Assembly: GCA_017619795.1 (NCBI GenBank)
Contig: JAFZRP010000058.1
Span: 1 to 64,000, forward strand
Source: Treponema sp.
GTDB lineage: Bacteria; Spirochaetota; Spirochaetia; Treponematales; Treponemataceae
Length of the DNA: 64,000 bases
Direction of reading: 5' to 3'
Shown: one piece after another, positions 17,336-26,580 of the stretch
Numbering within the stretch: position 1 is the stretch's first letter
How the letters are laid out: every line of letters begins with the position of its first letter
Notes under the pieces: generated by a model
Seen by the model: only the letters and a program-made list of their open reading frames with translations
What the model was told of the DNA's origin: nothing
Database searches by the model: none
Position numbers and translations under genes: made by a program

Positions 17336-19616
17336 AACTTATCTAAAGTATCAGTTGATTTTTTCGTTTACGCATCCGCTTTTTTATATTCTTGCAGTAC
17401 TTTTCTGTATTTATATAAACTTCAACTTTTTTATTAAGAATCAGTTCTTTACAACAGGCACTTCAGATTTGCTCCTGCTTTTTTCTTCTGTACCATATGT
17501 AAGCATTCTTCTTATACCGGCCATTTGTTTTAGAAAAAGTGAAGCAATTTACGACAGCTTTGTTCCGCTTTCAAGACTTAACAAGCTTCTTGCAAACTTA
17601 CTTAGTGCACTTATCCAATACGCGGCAATTCTTTTAATTTTGCTTCCGTCAGCACTTGTAGTTGGTCGCTTTTGTGATGTTGATTTCGGACAGTTTACAG
17701 CAGGAATAATCTGTCTTTTGTTTTATGGAATGACTGTAATTTCTGTGTGCATTTTTATGCAGGAGCTTATAAACTCAAAAATTGCAGCCCTCATTATCTC
17801 TGCTGTAATACTTATAATAATAAACAGTGCACATCTTCTGGCTGTTTATGTTTCTCTCGGAAACTTTCTCACTTCAATTCTAAAGAAAATAAGTTTTGCC
17901 TGGCATTTTGATGCAGCCGGAAAAGGAATATTAGATACCCGCGATATAATTTATTTTGCTTCAATAAGCGCAATATTTTTCCTGCTGACGGTGATGCTTT
18001 GTGAGTACAAGGACGGGAAAAAGCTGGCGGTAAAGGAGAAGCTTTATAAAGGCTCGCTTTTTGTAATTGCAATTCTTGTGCTTTTAAACGGACAAAAATA
18101 TTACAAGCGTTTTGATTTTTCCAAAAACAAGCTTTATTCATTATCAACCTATACAGAACAGCTGCTTTCCAAAATTGATGAAAATATAAAGATTACTTAC
18201 TGCAGGTCAACAGAGCTTTCCAGACTTTATCCGCAAGTTCGCGATGTTAACGATTTCTTGAACGATTATTGCGCAAGGAATAAAAAACTTTCGCTCATTA
18301 TAAGAGATCCTTCGGTTGATGAAGGAATTGCACAGAATCTTGATTCACTTGGAATTACAGGCCAGCAGCTTAAGACAACAAACAGAAACTCTACGGAATA
18401 CATAAATGTTTATTCAGCAATTATTATTGAGGGAAAAGGGCAGACTGCTGCAATTCCTTTTGTTCTTTCGGCAGAAACTCTAGAATATGACCTGGACAGT
18501 AAGCTAAAACAGCTTTTGACAGGTACCTTGCGTGTTGTAAATATTGTCTGCGGTAATGAGCTTTCTTTTTACGATGATTACAGCTATGTTATGCCGTGGC
18601 TTAATTCTCAGGGCTTTGTCTGCAATGTTCTTTATGCTGCTGATGATGATTTTGTACAGGAGCTTGAAGATACCTCAGGCGTACTTTTTGTGCTTGGTGA
18701 CAGTCAGATAAACATTGACAGTGCAATTGCAATAGAAAACTATATTCTTTCAGAAAAAGGAAACGCTTTTTTTGCTGTTAGTCCGTATAATGTAAGCATA
18801 GATACAGACTGGTCTATAAAGGCAAATAAACGGACAAATGTTGTAGAAATGCTTGAAAACTGGGGAGTTGTTTTCCTTCCTGAAATTGCGGCTGATATTT
18901 CGTGTTCAAGAATTACAATGTACAGCGGAGAAGAGGATAACAGCCTTTTACAAAGCAGTACATATACAAAAATCATAAATTATCCTTTGTGGATAAATAT
19001 TATGCCGCAGGAAAAATGTAGCTCAGGAATGACTGTTTTCTGGGCAACTCCGCTTGAGCTTTCAGATAATGCTGTGCCATATCTTGTAACTTCACCATAT
19101 GCTTATTCCTACGAAACAGACAGGAACAGTCCTGAAAGGCTTATAGAAACTAATCCAATGCTGCTTGAAGAAGCAGATATTTCTGATAAAGAAAAAAAGC
19201 AGCTTGTCCTTTGCGCTGAAATCAGCGGTAGAATTACAGGCCTGTACAATCTGGCAGCCAGTGAAAACTCCCACATTATAGTTTTACCCGATCCATATTT
19301 TGTAAACACTCTTATGACAGGCTACAATGGCGGCGAATACGGTGACTACAGAAACTTCGGTTTTATGACAAATACTTTATTAAAGCTGAACAACGAAGAA
19401 GAGCTTGCCGAATTGCAGGGAAGAAGCTTAAAAGATAATTCCTTGTATAAAATAAATGATTCAGAATCTTTTCTAAGGACAAGCCGTAGCTCACTTATTT
19501 TACTTTTCGCACTTATTCCGCTGCTTGTCCTTTGCTGCGGTGTCTTAATAAAGGTTCTCCGTCACTTAAGCTTAAAAAAGCTTTCTGCTGAAATTACAGC
19601 AAAGAAGGCCAGCTGA
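17325..19616 (+). CDS. Fused ABC-2 permease and GldG-like protein
   Basis: 763 aa from the ATG at 17325, chosen because GGAGAA (17312-17317) sits 7 nt upstream; an ATG at 17310 is the alternative. The N-terminal third (about 10-235) is a six-helix ABC-2 permease of GldF type. It is followed by another membrane helix and a GldG-type extracytoplasmic region that begins with YYKRFDFSKNKLYSLS and continues with ITYCRSTELSRLYPQVRDV. A C-terminal helix (about 720-745) re-anchors the protein. Normally GldF and GldG are separate polypeptides, so the fusion ties permease and periplasmic domain together. The stop overlaps the next start (TGATG). Confidence 0.85.
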   Translation: MKNKTYLKYQLIFSFTHPLFYILAVLFCIYINFNFFIKNQFFTTGTSDLLLLFSSVPYVSILLIPAICFRKSEAIYDSFVPLSRLNKLLANLLSALIQYAAILLILLPSALVVGRFCDVDFGQFTAGIICLLFYGMTVISVCIFMQELINSKIAALIISAVILIIINSAHLLAVYVSLGNFLTSILKKISFAWHFDAAGKGILDTRDIIYFASISAIFFLLTVMLCEYKDGKKLAVKEKLYKGSLFVIAILVLLNGQKYYKRFDFSKNKLYSLSTYTEQLLSKIDENIKITYCRSTELSRLYPQVRDVNDFLNDYCARNKKLSLIIRDPSVDEGIAQNLDSLGITGQQLKTTNRNSTEYINVYSAIIIEGKGQTAAIPFVLSAETLEYDLDSKLKQLLTGTLRVVNIVCGNELSFYDDYSYVMPWLNSQGFVCNVLYAADDDFVQELEDTSGVLFVLGDSQINIDSAIAIENYILSEKGNAFFAVSPYNVSIDTDWSIKANKRTNVVEMLENWGVVFLPEIAADISCSRITMYSGEEDNSLLQSSTYTKIINYPLWINIMPQEKCSSGMTVFWATPLELSDNAVPYLVTSPYAYSYETDRNSPERLIETNPMLLEEADISDKEKKQLVLCAEISGRITGLYNLAASENSHIIVLPDPYFVNTLMTGYNGGEYGDYRNFGFMTNTLLKLNNEEELAELQGRSLKDNSLYKINDSESFLRTSRSSLILLFALIPLLVLCCGVLIKVLRHLSLKKLSAEITAKKAS

Positions 19617-20518
19617 TGAAAAAACTCATTATCACTTCCTGCATAATTTTTGTTTTACTCGTAACTTACGCTGCTTCTTTTTTTAAGACAACAGACAAGC
19701 GCAAAAAAATGAATACTGCACTTGTAAATACAAAATATTTACCTTCAATTACGGAAATAGATCTTTCGCAAAATGGAGAAGAATTAAGGCTTATCAAACA
19801 AAATGAGATCTGGTTTTTAGATGCTGGTTCAGGAACAAATCCAGAGACAAACCTTGAATTAATTCCAGTTGAACAAAAACGCGTTGATAATTTTTTACAG
19901 GAGCTTTCAAAAACAAGAACAGCCTATAAAATCTCAGATAAAATCGAGAAGAATAATGCTTACGGTCTAACAGACGGCTCTGAGCTTGTTTTAAGATATT
20001 ATTATTCATCCTCAGAAAGCTATTATGAGCTTATTTTCGGTAATAATGACTTTTCTCAAACGTCCCGTTATTTTATGACAGGAAAAACTGCAGCAGTTTA
20101 CGAAATTGATTCTTCACTTAATAATTATCTTTCCTTATCACTACAGCTCTGGTATGACCCGTATATTATTTCAAAAGCGTTGCAGAAAAATCTTTCGTAC
20201 AAGGATATTCAGCGCATAAAGGTTGATTATGAAGGAAAGCCTTCTGTAATTACAACAAAAGCTGACGGTTTTGTGGATAAGGTTTCAAAGCTTATAGATC
20301 TTCGTCATGGCGGTAAAACTGAATATAAAAGCATTGGTTCTCCAGAACTTACGCTTACGCTTGAAAAGGGAGATAAAAGCGAAATCACTATCAGCATTTT
20401 TGCAACTGAAAATCAGTCGGAATATAACGTTGAAACAATTCATTCTGAAACTGGAATAAAGGTAAATACAAAAATCAGTCTCTGGACTTACAACAAAATC
20501 AAAGAGATAATGTTGTAA
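19616..20518 (+). CDS. DUF4340 protein of the Gld-like ABC operon
   Basis: 300-aa protein with one N-terminal membrane helix (ITSCIIFVLLVTYAASFF) and an extracytoplasmic DUF4340 region. Recognisable traits are ITEIDLSQNGEELRLIKQNEIWFL, a KISDKIEKNNAYGL block and VYEIDSS...LQLWYDPYIIS. DUF4340 proteins regularly sit beside GldF/GldG homologues and are taken as an auxiliary envelope component. Start and previous stop overlap by one base, implying translational coupling. Its last 31 nt overlap the 3' end of the convergent CPBP gene. Confidence 0.8.
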   Translation: MKKLIITSCIIFVLLVTYAASFFKTTDKRKKMNTALVNTKYLPSITEIDLSQNGEELRLIKQNEIWFLDAGSGTNPETNLELIPVEQKRVDNFLQELSKTRTAYKISDKIEKNNAYGLTDGSELVLRYYYSSSESYYELIFGNNDFSQTSRYFMTGKTAAVYEIDSSLNNYLSLSLQLWYDPYIISKALQKNLSYKDIQRIKVDYEGKPSVITTKADGFVDKVSKLIDLRHGGKTEYKSIGSPELTLTLEKGDKSEITISIFATENQSEYNVETIHSETGIKVNTKISLWTYNKIKEIML

Positions 20519-21159
20519 ATAAAATGAGCTGCCCAGCAGGCAACAATATCCTCACGTTTTCTGTAAAAAAGCCTTAAAATAATATGAGCCACAGCTGCAT
20601 TTATTACAGATAAAACTCCAAGATAAAGATGTGCAAACGAGAAGGCGAGTAATGCAATAATTTCTGCAATAACTATGGTTGCAATACGTAATTTTTCGTT
20701 TTCCTGTACTTTTTTAATTTTTCCTAAAAGTGAAATCGCCGCATTTGGAAAATATGCCCTGTAAATGACTTCTTCGTAAAAAGAAGCAAACAGAAAATTA
20801 AAGATAATGAATAACCATTCTACAAAAGTCTGTGGCTTTACAATTTCAGCGGCAAGCTCTTCTGAATTATTTTGAACAAAAAAAGAAACTGCTTTCATTA
20901 TCAGAGAGTTTAAAAATAAGAGACAAAAGCAGAAAACAAATACAAATAAAGTGTGAATATTAACTGAAAAGCGCTTTTTCAATATCACAAAATAGAATAT
21001 TAGTGTAAAAACGAACAGACTAAGCGATTTCCAGGGAAAAACAGGCTGTGTGAATATAAAAACGTCCTGAGAGGGCGAAATAAAGCATGGAGGAAGCACA
21101 CAAAACGCTAAAATTAACGAAAAAATCAATATTTCATATAGAAAAGAATGTAATTTCAT
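20488..21159 (-). CDS. CPBP family intramembrane metalloprotease
   Basis: 223-aa membrane protein with about six helices and the Abi/CPBP catalytic motifs: EEVIYRAYF (motif 1, Glu-Glu-x3-Arg, about 128-136), SFAHLYLG (motif 2 His, about 173-180) and a later AAHFIYN (motif 3, about 208). Relatives cleave within membranes or process prenylated proteins and some confer self-immunity to peptides. It converges on the DUF4340 gene with a 31-nt overlap. No Shine-Dalgarno precedes the ATG; a TATCAT box ends 7 nt upstream. Confidence 0.87.
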   Translation of the reverse strand: MKLHSFLYEILIFSLILAFCVLPPCFISPSQDVFIFTQPVFPWKSLSLFVFTLIFYFVILKKRFSVNIHTLFVFVFCFCLLFLNSLIMKAVSFFVQNNSEELAAEIVKPQTFVEWLFIIFNFLFASFYEEVIYRAYFPNAAISLLGKIKKVQENEKLRIATIVIAEIIALLAFSFAHLYLGVLSVINAAVAHIILRLFYRKREDIVACWAAHFIYNIISLILL

Positions 21160-21238
21160 TAGAATTATGATATTATATTATAGTGAATAAGTGAACATCT
21201 AAAAGCTTTTGTTTTTAGATATTTAAAAAGAGGGTATT

Positions 21239-22564
21239 GTGTACATTCTTGTTGGAATTGTTGTAGCTATAGCTGTTCTCGCTATTCTTGCTGGAATCTA
21301 TTCTGTTTCAAAGCAGAAGATTGATTTTTATATTACCGGCTTAGATTCAAAGTTCAGCTATTCTGATTTAAACTTATTATGGAAAGTATCTCAAATCTGC
21401 GAGCTTGAACAGCCTACAGCTCTTTTCTGGTCAATGCAGGCGCTTACTAAATGTATGGCGCACATTACGTCTCAGGCTGCTAAAAGTGGTGCTGATAATG
21501 ATCCAAAAACACAGGCACTTATTACTAAACTTTTTGATTATAGAACTAAGCTTCAGAATGAAACCGACGATAAAAAAGGTCTTGAATCAACCTTATATCT
21601 TGATAAGGGACAGAGATTAAGAATTATTCTTCCTGGAGAAGGTGTTTTTACTTCTCAGATTATGAATAACGGCAAGGAAATTATAATTTCGGTTCCACGA
21701 AAAAATAATATGATTCCTATTACTGCGGAACAGTGGGTTGGAAAGGTAATCAGTGTTTATTTGTGGCGAAAGGGTGATGCACGCTATGTTTTCGATACAC
21801 GAGTTGTAAATCATGGACTTTTCCTTGGTGAATCCTCAATTTCCATTCAGCATTCAAATAATCTTATGCGTACACAAAAGCGAAAATCTGTACGTGCTAA
21901 ATGCCAGATTCAGGCCAGCCTTTATGTTGTTACCGCAAATACTGCAAATAACAGCTCTGTAGAAACACAGGAAGGTTACAAATGTATTATCGAAGACATT
22001 TCTGAATCGGGAGCTCTTGTTCACATTGCGGGAAAAGGACAGCCGAACATTCAGATTAAGCTTCAGTTCAATATCCAGAATAAGCTTGTAATCATGCTTG
22101 GTATTATTAGAACTGTAGAATATAACAGCGAATTAAATGAATCTCTTTTACATTTTGAATGCCTTAAAATTGAACCGGCTATGAAAAATGAGATTCTTGG
22201 CTTTGTTTATAATACGCTTCCTTCTGAAGAGCGTGAGGTTTACGAAGCTTTAAGCATGACTGACGAAGATAAAGGTGATGAAGCTTATCAAGAAGCTGAA
22301 GATTTGATGAATCAGATTGATGCAGAAGCAAATAAAAAAACAAATGCTGATGTTACAATAAAGACTAAAGCTACAACTTCTGCTTCAGCTGCAAATGATG
22401 AACCAGCTCCGGATGAGCTGCCGGTTGTAATAAAAGGCAGTAAGACAGGGAACAGTGATTCTTTAGATTCAGCTTCTCCAGATGCTTCAAGTACTGTACA
22501 AAATATGCATCAGGTAACCTTTAATCAGAGAACTACTCTTGATGATTTTGATGATAATAAATAG
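21239..22564 (+). CDS. Membrane-anchored PilZ domain protein (c-di-GMP effector)
   Basis: 441 aa, GTG start with AGAGGG close upstream. One N-terminal helix (YILVGIVVAIAVLAILAGIY) anchors it. A YcgR-N-like region lies at about 100-205 and a PilZ domain at about 211-330. The c-di-GMP ligands are visible: RKSVR (about 215-219) and the D-x-S-x-x-G motif in EDISESGA (about 252-258). The tail (about 345-441) is low-complexity, rich in Ala, Thr, Asp and Glu, and probably disordered. PilZ proteins in treponemes have been linked to motility and virulence; whether this one is an orthologue is not known. Probably cotranscribed with the HEAT-like gene 12 nt downstream. Confidence 0.85.
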   Translation: MYILVGIVVAIAVLAILAGIYSVSKQKIDFYITGLDSKFSYSDLNLLWKVSQICELEQPTALFWSMQALTKCMAHITSQAAKSGADNDPKTQALITKLFDYRTKLQNETDDKKGLESTLYLDKGQRLRIILPGEGVFTSQIMNNGKEIIISVPRKNNMIPITAEQWVGKVISVYLWRKGDARYVFDTRVVNHGLFLGESSISIQHSNNLMRTQKRKSVRAKCQIQASLYVVTANTANNSSVETQEGYKCIIEDISESGALVHIAGKGQPNIQIKLQFNIQNKLVIMLGIIRTVEYNSELNESLLHFECLKIEPAMKNEILGFVYNTLPSEEREVYEALSMTDEDKGDEAYQEAEDLMNQIDAEANKKTNADVTIKTKATTSASAANDEPAPDELPVVIKGSKTGNSDSLDSASPDASSTVQNMHQVTFNQRTTLDDFDDNK

Positions 22565-22576
22565 CAGGTAATTAAA

Positions 22577-23743
22577 ATGAAAAAGCTTTTATTGTGTTTG
22601 TTCTTTACATTGAGTTTATCTCCAATTTTTTCACAGAGCTTGCAGAAAAAATTTATTAAGGGAAATATTACAGACAAAACTATTGCTGTAAGGGAAGCTT
22701 CCGGTTCTGAGGCTATCTGGCTTACAACTCAGTCTATAGGTTTTATTTTAAGTAATAAGGACTATCTTGTTTCAGACAGGGATTTTGACGGCTTTGCGCT
22801 TGCTACAATCCTTTCAATAAACAACGAATTCATAAATTCTAAATTTGATAATGAAAGACTAGATCTTTTGAATCAGCTTATAGAAATCTTCAACATTTTT
22901 AGTGAAAGCAGCACTGTACAGATTGCAGTTCTTTCTAAGGTTGAACAGTTAAACAGTTATATTTCTACTGCCAGCTTTACTTCTTTGCTGAACAAATATG
23001 TGCAGGAAACAAATATTCAGAATGTAAATCCGGAAACCTTCAGGGCAATTATTGGAACACTTGGTGTAATTGGAAACAATGTTTCTTTTACAATTCTTTA
23101 CAACAAGCTCAACGACAAAAGATATAATAACTACAGGAACGATCTTGAAAAAGCAATTATAGACTTGTCTCCAATTGCCATGAACGAAGTCCTTCAGATT
23201 GTACATTCCAAAGATATTTACCAGATTAATCAGATTTTCACATTAATTCAAAAAAATACAAAAAATTCTCAAAAATTTTTGTCTGAGATTGCAGAAAATG
23301 TATTAAATGAAACTATATTATTAATACGCAATTCTTCAGATAAAAATTCTGTTGTTGATCTTCAGATTTATTCCCTCAGGATTTTGAGCGAGAATAAATG
23401 GACAAGAGCATCTGCAAGCGTAATTTCATTTTTTGATTCTGCAAAATATGAGTACGCTGAAAAGATTTTGAATGAAAGCCAGTTTGTAACGGTTATCAAT
23501 TCTTTAATCAGCATAGCTCCTGTCGATGCTGTAAATCCACTGATTCAGTATCTTGGAGAATTGAATGGTCAGGTAGAGAGAGACGGTACTGTTTCTCAGG
23601 AAGTTGCACTGGCCGTAATCAATACTTTAGGTGCTATCGGGGATAAGTCAGCATTTGATTCGCTTCTTTCTGTTACTTATCTTAATTATTCAGAACAGGT
23701 TCTGTCTGCTGCCCGAAAAGCACTGGCAGGACTTAAATGGTAA
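22577..23743 (+). CDS. Exported HEAT-repeat-like protein
   Basis: 388 aa with a clear signal peptide (KKLLLCLFFTLSLSPIFSQS, cleavage likely after about residue 20) and no lipobox Cys. The mature part is almost entirely alpha-helical, with repeated 35-45-residue units such as FRAIIGTLGVIGNN and ALAVINTLGAIGDKSAFDSLLS, typical of HEAT or PBS-lyase-like scaffolds. I do not recognise a named family. It is likely periplasmic, working by protein-protein contact. It is cotranscribed between the PilZ gene and comEC, and its 3' end overlaps comEC by 7 nt. Confidence 0.7.
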   Translation: MKKLLLCLFFTLSLSPIFSQSLQKKFIKGNITDKTIAVREASGSEAIWLTTQSIGFILSNKDYLVSDRDFDGFALATILSINNEFINSKFDNERLDLLNQLIEIFNIFSESSTVQIAVLSKVEQLNSYISTASFTSLLNKYVQETNIQNVNPETFRAIIGTLGVIGNNVSFTILYNKLNDKRYNNYRNDLEKAIIDLSPIAMNEVLQIVHSKDIYQINQIFTLIQKNTKNSQKFLSEIAENVLNETILLIRNSSDKNSVVDLQIYSLRILSENKWTRASASVISFFDSAKYEYAEKILNESQFVTVINSLISIAPVDAVNPLIQYLGELNGQVERDGTVSQEVALAVINTLGAIGDKSAFDSLLSVTYLNYSEQVLSAARKALAGLKW

Positions 23744-24999
23744 AAGAAAGATTTTGTAATCCGGTCTTTATTGCTGTTTTTATTTTAATCATTTTACTCT
23801 ATAGCAAAGCTGTAAAAATCAAAGATAGATATCCATATTGTTCAATTATTCCTCAAAAAGATGTTGTTTATTTGAAAGGAAAGCTTTTATCAACTCCTGT
23901 AAAAAGCTCAAGCGGAAAAACTTATTCTGCCGTACTTTCATTACATTCTGTCGGCAAAGAACTTCATACAGGCACTTCATCATCATCTCTCATGCAATCT
24001 GAAGGAAGCGGCAAAATAAATATTTTAATTCCAGCCGAAATGGTAGAAGCATTTTATCCGGGAAAGTTATTTTCTCCTGCCAAAAGGAAAGGTGCTTTTT
24101 TATGGGAAGCAGGCGGTGTTTATACAGTAAAAGGCAAAGCTGTTTCGAATCAGTTTTTAGTGAATGAATGTAAAAATGCTTATTTTCCTGAAAATGCTTA
24201 CGGAAAAATAGATTTTTTCCGAGCCTTATGCAGACTTCAATTCAAAAGACTTATGTATTCCTGGGGAAATGGAGGAGGGCTATTACTTGCTTTATTATCA
24301 GGCTCAAAGGAATATACAGAACCATCAGTAACAGAAGCGTTTAAGAAATCAGGACTTTCTCATATTCTGGCACTTTCTGGAATGCATCTTTCAATGTTTT
24401 CAGGTATTGCAATGTTTATTGGTAAAAAGATAAAAAGAAAAAAGCTTTCGTTTATAATCCGTACAGTAGCAGTAATTTTATTCGTCTGGTTTGCAGGCTT
24501 TTCACCATCACTTTTAAGAGCCTTTATCTGCAACTTTCTGCTTATTCTTTCTTCATTATCAGACAACGAAAATCCGGACATGCTTTCGATTCTTTGCTTC
24601 AGCTTTTTGCTGCAAACTATAATAACGCCTGACAGTCTTTTTAATATAGGTTTTATTCTTTCGTATACGGCGCTTGCAGGAATCCTTATTTTCAACAGGC
24701 TATTTACAAGAATATATGTACGCTTTTTACCGTCTTATTTTACAATGTCACTATCATCTTCAACTGCAGCACAGATTTTTACGGCTCCAATATCCTTAAA
24801 AGTGTTTGGTAGCTTCTATCCGATAGGAATAATTGCAACATCCATAATTTCACCGTTAATAACCTTTTTTATATATTCAGGGCTTGCTTTAATAATCTTA
24901 AGCCTTGTATTTCCTTTTATTTCTACAGCTAGTGGATTTTTTGTAAATATACAGTATAATGTCATAAAATTATTAGTGGGATTTTTTGCAAAATTATAA
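23737..24999 (+). CDS. comEC: ComEC/Rec2-type membrane channel (short form)
   Basis: 420-aa polytopic protein with the ComEC competence core, the channel that in naturally transformable bacteria passes single-stranded DNA inward. An N-terminal OB-like DUF4131 region (about 40-150) is followed by the core with SHILALSGMHLSMFSG (about 205-220) and SPSLLRAFICNF (about 250). The C-terminal metallo-beta-lactamase domain of full-length ComEC is absent. No other competence genes are in the window, so DNA uptake cannot be claimed. It overlaps the previous gene by 7 nt. Confidence 0.85.
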   Translation: MVKERFCNPVFIAVFILIILLYSKAVKIKDRYPYCSIIPQKDVVYLKGKLLSTPVKSSSGKTYSAVLSLHSVGKELHTGTSSSSLMQSEGSGKINILIPAEMVEAFYPGKLFSPAKRKGAFLWEAGGVYTVKGKAVSNQFLVNECKNAYFPENAYGKIDFFRALCRLQFKRLMYSWGNGGGLLLALLSGSKEYTEPSVTEAFKKSGLSHILALSGMHLSMFSGIAMFIGKKIKRKKLSFIIRTVAVILFVWFAGFSPSLLRAFICNFLLILSSLSDNENPDMLSILCFSFLLQTIITPDSLFNIGFILSYTALAGILIFNRLFTRIYVRFLPSYFTMSLSSSTAAQIFTAPISLKVFGSFYPIGIIATSIISPLITFFIYSGLALIILSLVFPFISTASGFFVNIQYNVIKLLVGFFAKL

Positions 25000-25000
25000 T

Positions 25001-25873
25001 ATGTTAAAGCATCCAGATTACAATTCACCGGCGGAATTAAAGCAGGTTCTCGATATAAACGGTTTTTCCATGCAGAAAAAGTTCGGACAGAACTTTCTTA
25101 TAAATGCAGATGCAAGAAAAAGACTTGTAGACAGCCTTGACGTTGAAGATAATATGCCTGTATGGGAAATTGGACCAGGGCTTGGTGCAATGACAAACGA
25201 ACTGCTTGAAAGAAACGTTAATCTAACTGTATTTGAAATAGACAGAGGCTTTGTTTCGCTTATAAGTCAGTTTTTTGAAGCTTATTCCCAGAAAGGTTCA
25301 TTTGAAATTGTTGAAGGCGATGTTTTGAAAAACTGGAAAAAGCAGTATGAAAAGGCAGGTGTGCCACAGAGACTTTTTGGAAACCTCCCTTATAATATTG
25401 CCGCTGCCATAATTGCAGATACAATTGAAAACGACGTGCGCTTTGAGAAATGTGTGTTCACGGTACAGAAAGAGGTTGCGATGAGGATGACGGCACTTCC
25501 TGGCAGCGAAGATTATTCTTCTTTTTCCGTTTTATGCCAATGGGCGTATAAAACCTCTTCGATAATGGATCTTGCAGGCGGTAATTTCTGGCCAAAACCA
25601 AATGTAGATTCACGTTCTGTTGTAATGACAAAAAATCCTGATTATCCGGGCTGTAAGTCGCCGCAGGAGTTTATAAAAATGCAGAGAGCCTTGTTCAGTT
25701 CAAGAAGAAAAACTGTAAGAAACAATCTTTGTGGTTATCTGCATAACAACGATAAGGCAATTGAATATCTGGATAAGGCTGGAATTGATAAGATGAAGAG
25801 GGCCGAAGTGCTTTCAATTCCAGAAATGCTCCGACTTTCCGATGTAATTTATGAAGGTAAAAAATGTCAATAA
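25001..25873 (+). CDS. rsmA: 16S rRNA dimethyladenosine transferase
   Basis: RsmA (KsgA) dimethylates two adjacent adenines near the 3' end of 16S rRNA late in 30S assembly. 290 aa from the ATG at 25001; a TTG at 24986 with a weak GTGGG upstream would add five residues and overlap comEC. Motifs: KKFGQNFL at the N-terminus, SAM-binding WEIGPGLGAMT, FEIDRG, and the catalytic FGNLPYNIA. The C-terminal SSRRKTVRNNL block is typical. It overlaps the following PLP-protein gene by 10 nt. Confidence 0.96.
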   Translation: MLKHPDYNSPAELKQVLDINGFSMQKKFGQNFLINADARKRLVDSLDVEDNMPVWEIGPGLGAMTNELLERNVNLTVFEIDRGFVSLISQFFEAYSQKGSFEIVEGDVLKNWKKQYEKAGVPQRLFGNLPYNIAAAIIADTIENDVRFEKCVFTVQKEVAMRMTALPGSEDYSSFSVLCQWAYKTSSIMDLAGGNFWPKPNVDSRSVVMTKNPDYPGCKSPQEFIKMQRALFSSRRKTVRNNLCGYLHNNDKAIEYLDKAGIDKMKRAEVLSIPEMLRLSDVIYEGKKCQ

Positions 25874-26580
25874 AAGAAAATCTTGCTGAAATCAAAGATA
25901 AAATCTCAAAGGCAGAAGCAAAAGCCGGAAGAACTCCTGATTCTGTAAAACTGATGGCTGTAAGCAAGTTTCATACACTTGAAGAAGTGCAGGAAGCGGT
26001 AAATTGCGGACAGTTGTTATTTGGAGAAAATCGGATCCAAGAGGCAGAGAAAAAGTTTTCGGCCTTATATGAGCAGAATCCTGACAAAAATATTGAACTT
26101 CATATTATCGGACAGCTGCAGACAAACAAAGTAAAGAGTGCAGTAAAGATTGCAAGCTGTATTGAATCTGTTGACAGATATTCTTTGCTTGAAGAAATAG
26201 AAAAACAGTGTAGTAAAATAGACAAGGTAATAAATATTCTATTTGAAATTCACACAGGAGAAGAATCAAAATCTGGTTTTACCTCTGAAGAAGAGCTTAT
26301 AAAAGCATTATCAGCATGCGAAACTGGAATTTTCCCACATATTTGCCCTAAAGGCTTTATGACAATGGCACCTTTTACCGAAGATGAAAAACTCATCCGC
26401 AAATCCTTCACAACCTTACGTGAGCTTGCCACAAAGCTTCAAAAGCAGTTTAATAAACTAGATTTATCAGAGCTTTCAATGGGAATGTCTGGCGATTTTG
26501 TACTTGCAATAGACGAAGGTTCAACCTTAGTAAGAATAGGAACTTCAATTTTTGGACAGAGAGATTATACGAATAAATGA
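25864..26580 (+). CDS. YggS/PLPBP family PLP-binding protein
   Basis: 238-aa fold-type III PLP protein (YggS/ProSC family) that maintains vitamin B6 and amino acid homeostasis without known catalysis. PLP lysine in LMAVSKFH (about residue 36), GENRIQEAEKK, HIIGQLQTNK, GFMTMAP, LSMGMSGDF and the C-terminal VRIGTSIFG are all present. It sits in a tight run of overlapping genes (rsmA before, small exported protein after, ATGA overlap). Confidence 0.95.
   Translation: MSIKENLAEIKDKISKAEAKAGRTPDSVKLMAVSKFHTLEEVQEAVNCGQLLFGENRIQEAEKKFSALYEQNPDKNIELHIIGQLQTNKVKSAVKIASCIESVDRYSLLEEIEKQCSKIDKVINILFEIHTGEESKSGFTSEEELIKALSACETGIFPHICPKGFMTMAPFTEDEKLIRKSFTTLRELATKLQKQFNKLDLSELSMGMSGDFVLAIDEGSTLVRIGTSIFGQRDYTNK

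Noticed and set aside
23737-24999. Natural competence system
   Set aside because: Only a short ComEC is present; no ComEA, ComF, DprA or pilus genes are in the window.
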